Positions 33,863 to 44,099 of a stretch of DNA of 64,000 nt are shown piece by piece. Below the pieces are notes generated by a model. The model searched no databases. It was not told where the DNA came from and worked only from the letters and a program-made list of their open reading frames with translations. This DNA comes from Hyalella azteca (Eukaryota > Arthropoda > Malacostraca > Amphipoda > Hyalellidae). Position numbers and translations under genes: made by a program. Numbering within the stretch: the stretch's first letter is position 1; every line of letters starts with the position of its first letter. The DNA is taken from NCBI RefSeq assembly GCF_000764305.2, contig NW_025939196.1, positions 1 to 64,000 on the forward strand. The letters are read 5' to 3'.

Positions 33863-36800
33863 TTAGGCCGAGAACTGACAGCGAACGAAGAGAACGTGCA
33901 GCGGCAGCAGCAAGGCTGCAGAAAGCAAGGGGCTTGCTGCAGTTGCAGCCTTGTTGCAGTTGTCCTCGCTGCAGCAGTTAACTGATGTGTAGCGAGTCCT
34001 CATCTCTCTGTCGCCTGCCCAAAGTAAACTCGTCAAGACAATTAGTTCATTTCAAATAATGAAAAATTTGTAGAGAAAAAGCCTCTGTCATCAACAAGCT
34101 ATTGTCACTCCTAATGTGAATATAAAAAGAAACGAGTAATAATATAAATCAATGAAAAAGAACACCACCAAATTAATATATTTACTCAAAAAACAATGAA
34201 CTCTTACTGCATTTATTAGTCAGTGATAAGAGTTGCTTTCTTTTCTCAGTCATACCAAAGCTACGTTAATTTAGTGTTTACCGGAAATTACTTTAATAAA
34301 AGAAATGTTAATATGCACACTATTTACAAGAAAGTTCAAGTTTTTCGGAGAGACATCAATATCTAGGAGGATATGATGAATTCTATATATTTCAGGTTCG
34401 CCGTAAATGCTCACGTATTACTTGAAAATCTCTGCATTTGGGCTTCAATAAGAGCTTATATCCCAGGCGCCGGCCATGTTCGTGACCACAAAAACCTAGA
34501 GCGGTATGTAAATAAATGAAAAGTGAGTCTGATCGTCTATAACGGCTTCACTAAATTAAGAAAAGGACTCACTGTTATTACACATGGTCTCGGTGCCGCA
34601 GTTCCGCTGGACTTGCCCAGTCTCCATGTCCATTTTCTGAAAAGAAAGAATATTTTCTTCTGAATAAAGAAGAAATAAGAAATAAACAAAAATCGTTGTC
34701 GTCAGTTTAGAAGATACCTAGTGCGTATTTTTCGAAGTATAAATGAACGACATCATTATTTTAAAATGCATCAATCAAGGTGCTTATACACGGAGCTAGT
34801 TTTAGCTGTTTTTGTAATCCAAATATTGTGATGATCTATTTTTCAGGTGCAATTGCGTCTAAAGCAGTTAAGGTTGTTAATGTGCTGTCAAATAACAGCA
34901 ATAGTGCCTCAGCAGCCGTAGTGTGCATATTTGAATGTTATGTATTTTTTAGAATACAGAGCATTCTGCTTGGGGCAAGTGCTCCTATAATGTTATGAAC
35001 CATGACTTGGTCGCAACGACGATGGTTCTATGAACGTTAATAGGTGGTCTTCTAATAACATAACATAACATAGTGATGTCGGCGCTGAAGTGTAGGCCTG
35101 ATGTGGCCTGTCGCCGATTCTTTTCCTTTTCGTGCCTTGTTCATAGATCTAAACTCGTGTCATTTGACCGGATCTTTTCATGACTGACGATGAATCAAGT
35201 CACGAAAAGTTCAAGAATCGGCAACAGGCCATGGGCCTATGTCTTCAACGCCGACACTTCTATTCTATTCTATTCTAAATCTGAACATATATTTTTCCAT
35301 AGCTTTATCTAGTTCTTGAACGCGTTCAAACTTGGAGCGCCTAATAATGATATTGAACTGTTCCTATAAGCATTCCAAAAGTACGATCTACTGTGAAATG
35401 TACGTCACGATAAATATTCCATCGAAAACTATTTGAGAAAGAGTTTTTTTATAACGAGACCTTTTTTAGGTCTCTGACCCACTCTCTGCGATGACTGACA
35501 AAGTTTTTCACCTGCTCAGCTGGAGTTGTAACAATGTCAACAATTCATTTATCAAACGTTTCCTCAAATTCGCCATTACCGTCACGTTCCATATTCCACC
35601 GAGTGCAGACCTCACTCGACGGCTTGTAATGACGACTGGCACTTGTGGATGTGAAAATACTGTTGAAGAAATACTTTCCTCGTGTACAGGCTTTCAGCCG
35701 CCAAAAAAACTTTCAGCGAATACTCGATGCTGATACGTACTAGCCCCGAGTAAAAGCACCTTAAAGGCAGTGCATGAAAATCTAAGCAGATCTACAAGCA
35801 AAATAATGCATCGCGACTTTTTTCTTACTCTACATGAAACCAAAGCTATGGTATATGCCTATTTCTGCCTTCAATATGCCTATTTCTGCGTTCAATACGC
35901 CCATTTCTGCGTTCAAAATGAAAAACTTTTGAACTTCCTTACAGCAGTCAACGATTTGACCCAGAAAATTGACTTGAGTATCTTTTACAGGACTCTGGAA
36001 ATATTCGTGCAATCCAGAACTCTGTAATATTTCTTCCGTTGTACACGCGATGATAACAGCCCCCGTATCTTCACTCCGCCGTCCTGACTTAGCTCCTCGT
36101 TAACCGCAACACAGGCCTCGCTCTGAATGCGATATGTCGCGACTAGAACGACTTATATACGCAATAAACCACAGACTTCTCTTGGTTCTATATGGCCCAC
36201 AGCCAAGTCTGGCTTTGAATTTGAAGCCATAAATAAATTATTTCGAGTTTCTAACGAGCGGACAACGAAGATTATGCTTCCGCGGAAGTCATCCAATTTT
36301 CATCCTATTGTCAAGTTTCTTAACGGTTACTTCATCTAACTAGATTTAATAATGAAGATCGGTTATCAAACGTGGAATTCAAAGATGTTATTCTGGTATG
36401 GTTTATAACACTCCAAGGGAACAATGTATCTCATCTTGAATGAAACAGTTAATGACGCAAAAGAAACTTTACATTTCCGCAATGTGTGGGAGAAATCATC
36501 CAGTTCTTTTTTTTGTTTTTTTAGATAGACTAAATGTTCATATTAACAACAGTAGTCAGCAATTTCGATTTTTTTAAGTTTATAAAAATTTAACGACTAA
36601 AATATATTAACGTTTTAACCATCGCATGGTTGACTATACATAACAGCCAACACTGAGAATTCAACCACGTCCAGACAATTGATAAAAAAAACTGTACTGA
36701 CGGTCAAAACTTGCAAGCTATATTCGGCAATTTTTAACCAGAGATTCATTCCTTGTGACAAAGTTTATCGATAATTTTTAGGTTATTCGAAAAATTTTTG

Positions 36801-37905
36801 TGAAATTAACAACTGTTATGTTTTCGATCTCGAATTCGCTTTGACTATTAAAGTCAGTTCTGCCGTGTGCCAGCGGCGCCCAGTTCTATATTTTCCCCAG
36901 AACTTGACTGCGCTGAGAATGTTACGGGTATTAGCCAGCTGAATGATGGATGACCTGACGTTCTCAGCTCCCAAATTACAGAATCCAAGTCATGAGACTG
37001 CAACGAAGTCAAATAAAGTCTGCGCAATCAGTGTAGCAGTTCTTGACTCAGATTCAATAATTTGTTTTTCGTGGACTGACTGTCTCTGATTACACTAGCG
37101 CGCCATTTTTTTGAGAAAATCTGGGCGATGCGTGCCTTGTTTGAGATTTTTAAAAGAAAATAGGGATAAAAGAGGAATTTCAAGGGAGATGAATTAGTGA
37201 TAACAACGCGTTTTGAAGAGTGGAATGATAAATAAAAGTAATTTCCTATTGAAAGGAATGATTGATGAACAACGCGACGTCGCCTGATAAACGATCGCCA
37301 GAAATGCACTCTTTAGGGGTGGAAACTTTTGATGAAAATTTCCCCTGGAAAAAGAACTGATCTGATTGAACTGATCCTGGAAAAGAACTGACTGGAAAAA
37401 GAACTGTGAAACCAACGCATTTTAGGGTAAAAACTGACAAGCAAAGCACTTAAGCATTTGTATCAGGATATAAACTTACGCGATGCTTGGATGTTACGAA
37501 AGGTAACAACGACATCAATTGATGTGGAACCCTCTTGATGAGGAATCTTCCCTCACTAATAAATAACTGCAGAACATGCGTAATTGTCTGATCTATTACA
37601 TTCATCGCGCAATAATAATTTGGAGAATATCATGAGGTTTATGCATATGCATGAAAGTTTTGTTAATGCAGGAGTCACTAACTTTCTAAATAATAACGAA
37701 ACTAACAATCAGAAGTATAAGTACGGGAATAACTTCTCACCATGCATTTATCCTGCTCGGGTGGGCACGTCCGAGACTGGCTGAGCTCGAACTTCCTGCA
37801 GTTGTTGCAAATGTAGCACTTGAGGCCGTCGGTTGTGTGGGGAGCTTGCGCGAGCAGCAGCATCAACAGCAACGCGGCGGTCACGTCTACTCGACGGTGA
37901 AGCAT
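33863..37905 (-). CDS. Ly6/uPAR-domain GPI-anchored protein (quiver-like), 3 exons
   Basis: Exons are 37741-37905, 34573-34636 and 33863-34014, giving 126 aa; all junctions are GT-AG and in phase. Residues 1-27 are a signal peptide (AALLLMLLLAQ core). The mature domain opens CYICNNC, continues with DKCMKMDMETGQVQRNCG, and closes VNCCSEDNCN, giving ten cysteines in the three-finger Ly6 order. After this comes a small-residue stretch (KAATAAS) and a hydrophobic tail (PLLSAALLLPLHVLF) ending VRCQFSA, which is the layout of a GPI-attachment signal. Arthropod relatives (quiver/sleepless, boudin and others) modulate channels, receptors or septate junctions; which of these applies cannot be told. 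Intron 1 is 3.1 kb and carries retrotransposon ends. The gene is not visible as one open frame because each exon is short. Confidence 0.9.
34637..37740 (-). other. Ly6 intron 1
   Basis: The intron has a GT donor at 37740-37739 and a TTTTCAG acceptor at 34643-34637. It contains the two opposed retrotransposon ends at 35055-35345. The remainder, including open frames at 35491-35733, 35770-36027 and 36127-36339, shows no recognised family. Confidence 0.7.
35055..35280. mobile_element. Two opposed non-LTR 3' ends, subfamilies A and B
   Basis: 35055-35190 is a minus-strand copy of the subfamily A 3' end: read in reverse it matches 41478-41600 and finishes in TATGT pentamers. 35190-35280 is a plus-strand copy of the subfamily B 3' end (AATCGGCAACAGGCCATGGG, then TTCTA pentamers). 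They abut 5' end to 5' end. A further decayed piece of the coding end follows on the minus strand at 35283-35345. Confidence 0.8.
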
Positions 37906-38015
37906 GTTAGCGGAGTATTTTAGTTTGTTAGTCGTGGTTAAATAAATAGTGACCTTGAATTGTTACCGCTGCAGTTTTGAGGTTAAAAGTTTAGGATTTT
38001 AATAACTGTAGAGAA

Positions 38016-38357
38016 ATGGGAGAATTTCAAGAATTTATTGAAAATGAAAAGGCTTCTTTAAATGAAAATGACATGTGGAACAGCCTCCCTGATAGCATCG
38101 TTGACGCTCCGAGTATGAACGCCTTCAAGAACAGACTAGACGAAGCTATGCAGGAGCATATGTTCACTCTTAAAATGCCTAGCGCCTTAATTATGGACCA
38201 AGCAATAAGTCCAGCAGCTATCTCAATCAATCGTCAGTTATGGAAAGATCGGGTTCCAAAGGCCGGATCCCTTGTGAATCAAGTCACAAAAAGTACAAGA
38301 ATCGGCAACAGGCCATGGGCCTATTTCTTCAGAGCCGACACTTCTATTCTATTCTAA
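38016..38357 (+). pseudogene. Non-LTR retrotransposon RT C-terminus and 3' end, subfamily B
   Basis: The frame contains MWNSLPDSIVDAPSMNAFKN, the typical last block of CR1/L2/Jockey-type polyproteins, then runs through the 3' UTR-like region (GAATCGGCAACAGGCCATGG) to a TTCTATTCTATTCTA tail. It is 5' truncated, and the first codons (38016-38070) are unrelated. It lies about 110 bases upstream of the Ly6 start codon in the opposite orientation, so it may sit in that gene's promoter. Confidence 0.85.
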
Positions 38358-39540
38358 ATGAACAGTGTGCGCCACTGCCGCGTAGAGAACAAAATATTTC
38401 TTATACATGAACGTCATTTCGTTAGGCGTAATCTCTCCTACTCAGTAAGTTCATCTATCAGTGAAACGATCATGAGTAAGTAGTGAAAATTAATCTGTTT
38501 ATGCTTATTTCCATATACCTTGCATACGGAAACAGATATATTTTTAAATTTTTGCTCAAGTTGATGATTGAGACGCAGACAGATTTTCAACAGATTGATT
38601 TTCTATTTAGTTCAAAATTCATTACTGTGGAACCTGGCAATAAAGATTAAAGATTGTATATAATATGCCTAGAGATGCTCAGCAGCAGCCCTCATGTTTG
38701 ATATAATAAAAATAATAATTTTAACATTAATAATACGGTACCGGTTTTGCGAGAAAGCTACGTCCGTCTACGATATCAATGATAACAGTGAGTAGTGTCG
38801 ATCAATCAACAGAGTTGAGTGAAATCCATGAACAAAGGTATGTGAAATGTCAAAAGTTTACGAGTAACAGAGATGTTACTTATTGCAGCAACACTGCACA
38901 GCAAGTATCCCTGAAGCAAGTCCTGCAAGCGTGGATCCTGGACGTCGCAGGCTTATCTCCGAAATTGAGGGCTCTTTTTGGCCCTGAAACTGTCCTTTTC
39001 CAGTCACACAATTCTCACTAAACGCCTCTGATTTTTATGAATAATTTATCCATTCAGAACATTTTGTCCATTCCATGCGAGAATCTATTTTATTCAATCA
39101 TCAGTTTCATCACCGTTAGCAAGAAAGAAGTTAACGACTACTGCCAAGACGCAGAGAAAACTTCACTACGTCCTTCCCTCGTGTCGCCAGCGCGCAGACT
39201 GGGCACTGAGAGCACCCTGAAGCCTCACGATCTTCGCCACCCGCTAACCGCTAACGGCTAACCGAAAACCCAACAATATTGCTACTGCATCTGACAGGCG
39301 GCCATAATTTCTCGGCCGAAACTGGAGTCTGGCGCGGACGGGTGAGAGATCGGAGATTTTCTAGAGTTAGTTTTTTTTATAATAATGCTTCAAGTCACAA
39401 ACGTCTAGTCATTTGTGCGCGTGTTTATACAAATTTGGATTATGCTTATTTCTTTGATAGCTGAAATGCATTCTAAACAAGCAGTTGAGTTCAGAAAACT
39501 TTTTATTTGAAATGAATTCATAGAATTTCTGTTAAAAATT
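38358..39540. other. Intergenic, no gene recognised
   Basis: The open frames at 38779-39021, 39037-39261 and 39279-39464 have no recognisable motif. No repeat structure was noticed. Confidence 0.4.
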
Positions 39541-39563
39541 TGCTAGAATTCTTAACAGAAATG

Positions 39564-39993
39564 GGATCTTGTTAAGAATTAGCACCCCAGTATGACCTTG
39601 CTAAGAAAACGCACCCTAGTGTCACACACTCAAAATGTGGAATCATATTGGAATAAACAGATGAGCTGGGCGAATAAAATGTTTGGCTACAAAAGAATTT
39701 TTTTAAATTCCTATCTTCAAGAATTCCTGTGGATCGCTTCTCAAAAAATGCTTTAGAAAGCTTTATGTGGTCATATTGAGGTTTGGTACTTTGACTAAGA
39801 TATTTAGCCTATCATTTGGGATTTCATGTTGGGCAATGTTTTTTGCATTCAATAGTAATTCATAACAAAATATTGAAATAGAGCTAATGTGTTTGTATTA
39901 TTCATTCAAGTAACTTGTTACGAATACGCACCCCAGTAACAAGAAAATATAACAACATTTTCCCCCAGTAACAAGAAATTCTTAACAAGATCC
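39564..39993. mobile_element. 430-bp element with 17-bp perfect inverted ends
   Basis: GGATCTTGTTAAGAATT at 39564-39580 is mirrored by AATTCTTAACAAGATCC at 39977-39993. The CACCCCAGTA motif occurs inside both ends and AAGAAAAC/AAGAAAAT motifs follow. There is no coding capacity. It is a MITE-like element 370 bases beyond the end of the secreted orphan gene. Confidence 0.65.
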
Positions 39994-40332
39994 AAAAAAT
40001 GAATCAGATTGCCGGAGTCAGATTGTTAATGATTCATTATTTGTAGTTTTTAATTGCAGTCATGCAAAAGAACTTCCACAATAATTTCTCAATATTTTGG
40101 AGTTATTAGTTACAGTGACGGAAACTAGCTATTGCTAACTTATTATCACACTAATAAAAATGATTCAGGCTTTTATAAGTCAAGTAAAAAACAGATTTAA
40201 AAATTAAAAGTATTTTAAGATACAAAACAATGAAATTACTGAATACATCGGCTAGTCGTCATAATAAAAAAGTTTATTTGATTGTAATATTCAATATTAT
40301 CAAGTGATTTTTATCATCGTTGAAAGTTTTAT

Positions 40333-40338
40333 TTTATT
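40333..40338 (-). terminator. Candidate poly(A) signal of the secreted orphan gene
   Basis: This is AATAAA on the minus strand, about 30 bases beyond the stop codon at 40367, with a second overlapping-type hexamer at 40333-40328. Confidence 0.55.
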
Positions 40339-40366
40339 CTTCTCTTAATAAAATTTTTCTGGACTG

Positions 40367-43300
40367 TCATGGGCAAGAGTGTGCGGTGTGCCGGAAGCGG
40401 TTGATGGTCCGCGTCGACACAGCAAAGAGAGTGCGGACGAGGGTGTGGGTGAGAACTACGTCCTGGGGTCTGACGTTCGTCTCATAGACCGTCTTTGTGG
40501 TGGTCGACGTACGTGTCCTGTAATAAAGATCACTTGATTGTTTATATCGCATATTTAACAAGAATTCAACAGTAAAATAAATAGCTAGAGAGAAAAATTA
40601 AAAAAAAATTAATTTACCATCTATCTACAAGAGAAAACGTTTCGGAGTCCAGTTCCCTCATTAGTTCAAAATCCTAAAACACATGTACAATCAATTAAGA
40701 TCAGAGGTACAATCAAGTGCTTTGCAAGGTCCGGCAGTCATTCCACTTATTAATATTTTTACTTGCAGTAATAATGTAATGACGTTCGTTTATATATTTA
40801 TTATTCCATAAAATATTCTGATTCGAGTTTCGTCGGCTGCTTTATGAGCAATTAGTTAATTTGAGAAATAATGATTTAATTAGACTAAGAGAAGTGCATT
40901 TCATGGTAATAACGTGATCACGGTAACATTTCCTTGCATGCTTTCGAAATATGTCCTGTATTAGTCTCAAAGCGCGCTGTAAACTTAGTACAAACTGTTG
41001 GTGCTCTTACACAGACGTGTTTTATAATTGAGACTCGTTTTAGTGTTTGCAAAAATTGTTTATGACAGATAATAATTTATTAAGGCATCGCAGTTACGGA
41101 CCAGGTATGTATGTCTATATATGGAATCATAGAGCAAAAGACCTGTATGGAGTATGATGGTTGCACTTAAAAAATGAATACGAGAAATAGTAAGACAGCT
41201 AGAGGTGTGCATTCGTAGGGCTGGCTACCCTGAACACACAGTAAACTTTTCACAGGGACATTTTCAGGTAATGAAACGTATTTCATTACCGTATTTCTTA
41301 TTGTGTTCCGAAAGCTTTAAATTACACGGGTTAAAATATATAAAAAAAATTATTGATAATTAATGTCCTTATTCATTTGTTCATTATATACACTAGAACA
41401 AAAAATGCTGCAAGATTCGAGCAGTTCCAAGCAGGAGTTTTTCAATAATAATAGTCTAGTAGCTACTGCAAACTAACGTCAGTCATGAAAAGATCCGGTC
41501 AAATGAAACGATATTAGATCTTCTGTGAACAAGGCACGAAAAGATCAAGAATCGGCGACAGGCCACATCAGGCCTACACTTCAGCGCCGACATCGCTATG
41601 TTATGTTATGTTATGTTATGTTATGTTATGTTATGTTACGTTATGTTATGTTATGTTAATAGATCTTGCAGCACCCTACCTGCAGACTGCAGACAGAGAC
41701 GCCATACTCTCCTTCAGCGAGTCCGGCCAGCCGATGGTCGTCGTGGGGAAATTATTCTGTTGAAATCATTGCTGTTTTAATGCTGCAAGTTAATATTTCA
41801 TATTAAGCCCTCGTTTAAACTTCTGTTTCTTTCAAAGATTAATGGAAAGATTTCTAATTCGCATTTCAGCCTTTAATACTTTAGTTATGAATTTAATCAA
41901 ATAGTTTCAATCAATCTTGCCCGAAGATTTTAACTTTGATTCGTACATGTACGTAAATTCTTGTACGCATATTTTTCATTTTCGTCCTCACGGTCAAATG
42001 TGAGCGTTTCATTCCAGCTCTTTTCTGAACACGTAAATATAAGAGAAGTCGACCGCGACTCACCCAGTCGATGGGTGACTAAAAAAAAGATGGGTGACTC
42101 ACCCAGGCGGTTCCGAAGTCCAAGTTTCGCCTCCTGAAACCTGCCGCACCGAACGTGCCTATAACTTCGTCCTAAAGCGAAATATTTTTAATGCATGAAT
42201 CTCATTTTAGTTTTGTTGTGCCTTAATAGATTACATTGTGGATAGAGGTTACAATTTACTCTCTGACAGTATCCAAAGAAATGACAATGTTTATATGTAT
42301 GTTAGTAATGAGTGCATGCTTACATCTTTAACGACGAGCGTTTTGAAGACAGTGATGGTCGAAACATTGCTACCGCCAGAAGCATTTTTCGTCGTGCTGG
42401 ATGGGGCGTCGGGGATGCCAACTTCGTTGAAAGTCCATGCAGTTGTCCTCGTCGCAAGCTTAGTCATATTAACGTACGTATCTGAATGAATTATTTTCTT
42501 CGATGCGCTGATTTTACTAAGGCGACCAAAGAGAGCTGTGCGATTGTATGTATCGGTGACCGCAGCTTGCTCTCGCAATGCAGGATGTATGCGCTGACGC
42601 TCCTCAAAACGGTTGACATGCAATTCCAGCAAATGAGGTACTTCTGAAGCATCAAAAAGATTCATAGTAACTGATGTATTATATTCTTCATACTTAGTAA
42701 CTGAAGGCAACGGACTAGTTTTGAACGGTCTGGTGCTAGGCACGCTTTCACCATCAATATTGGTTTCAATTTTGCCACTTCCTGGGTTTGATATGGCAGA
42801 TGTGTTAATTATCAAAGGTTGTAATGCAGGTGTAGGATCCTTACTAACACTCGGATAGAATTCAACTGTAAAAGAGGGTTGAATGGTTGATTCAACACTG
42901 CTATTATATTCGTTTTTTAATTTTACATCCCGCAGAACATTTTCTGTGTGGATCATGGAATATTTTGTCGGTTCTGTTGTAATTTTCGCCTTCCACTCAT
43001 CCGATTTCCTCATGTCTTCTGCTGTGATCGCATCGGCAGACATAACGTCACTTCTAACGCTGTGTTCCGCACTCAATTTCAAATTTGGCGTATTGTCTGA
43101 ATTATTACTATTATTATTTGCGATAGCGCCAGCAGTTGGCACGAAGTCATGCGCTTCAGAAATATATTTGTCCTTCACAAATTGTTGGTCTCCCTTTAAT
43201 ACTTTGGATCTGAGCAAGCTCTGCGGAAAAAGTATGACGCTCTCTGTTGACGTGAAGGTAATTTTCAAAGTGGAAGAAGGTTTTGTCATATGGTCGGGTA

Positions 43301-44075
43301 GACTATGTGCAGATTCAGGATTGGAAAAAACCGTGTTTGTAGATGTTTGTGGCGCCGAAAATTTTGTAACTGAATCTATGAGAGAAAAAGTTAATTGAAT
43401 ATTTGGCTCCATTTCATCAAGATTACGACGTTCCTCGTTTATATCATTTCCATCACTTTCAACTGCCTGCATTGGACTTTCTGTTACAGGGTTGGAATTT
43501 ATTCCTAAAAATTCCTTTGATTCACCGAAATCTGAATTTGGGAAGACAATGCTTGGATTTTCATTGCCCCTCTCGAATGTCTCACCCTTTGAGCTTCCAC
43601 CATCATCTTGCTTAGAAATGTGCGAGTTGACAGTTGATGAGTGAAGCCCCGACGTAAAATTTTGAACATCATGACTGGCATCTAATGCTTGGTCATCGAA
43701 TTTGAGATAGGAATCTGATGATGAGGCTTGCTGTGGCTCAAGAGGAAGAGCAGAATCATGAACTGAACCCTGGGTCCCTAGCCCTACATTTTTATCCCCA
43801 GCTAGAGAGAAGACATCGTGCACAGGGACCAGTTTTCCATCCACCAAAGTCATGGTCGCGTTCACAACGTCGACTATCGTCCATTTTTCTAAGTTTTCAT
43901 CATCTACGTTATGAATTTCACGAGCTTCGTCCACATTTAGATTATGTGCTTGCTCTAAATCAGCACCAGTTGCTTCGTCGGGACGAAATGATTCGTTTTG
44001 ATGCGCCGCTATTTGTTCACGTGTTCCACGCGTCGCAGTCGCGCAGAACAGCACTACTAGGCAAGCGATCTTCAT
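40367..44075 (-). CDS. Unrecognised secreted Ser/Thr/Asn-rich protein, 3 exons
   Basis: Exon 1 is 42324-44075 (584 codons), exon 2 is 41680-41756 and exon 3 is 40367-40517, giving 659 aa. The donors are GTAAGC and GTAGGG, both acceptors are CAG, and the phases join exactly. A signal peptide is clear (MKIACLVVLFCATATRG). The mature chain is acidic to neutral, nearly cysteine-free and rich in S, T, N, E and D. It carries more than ten N-glycosylation sequons (for example VNATM, QNFTS, YNSSV, YNRTA, KNASGGSNVST) and has no transmembrane segment. Exon 3 switches to a basic Thr/Val-rich tail (RTSTTTKTVYETNVRP, then TLVRTLFAVSTRTINRF) reminiscent of the T-K-T-V-Y-E-T stretches of arthropod extracellular proteins. 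The ATG lies about 8 bases inside an exon preceded by TTTCAG, so a non-coding first exon is likely. The function is unknown. Confidence 0.8.
41478..41658 (+). mobile_element. Non-LTR 3' end, subfamily A, with TTATG tail
   Basis: The body (GAAAAGATCCGGTCAAATGA, then GAATCGGCGACAGGCCACAT and TTCAGCGCCGACATCGC) ends in about 12 TTATG pentamers. It lies in intron 2 of the secreted orphan, in the opposite orientation, and its tail stops 22 bases from the end of exon 2. Confidence 0.85.
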
Positions 44076-44099
44076 CGTGGCTGAAATAGGAATTCAATA

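Noticed and set aside
33686..33985. Plus-strand ORFs opposite Ly6 exon 3
   Set aside because: They are antisense shadows of Ly6 exon 3 and the adjoining MITE.
42883..43398. Plus-strand 171-codon ORF
   Set aside because: Antisense to the long exon of the secreted orphan gene, which has the signal peptide and matching splice sites.
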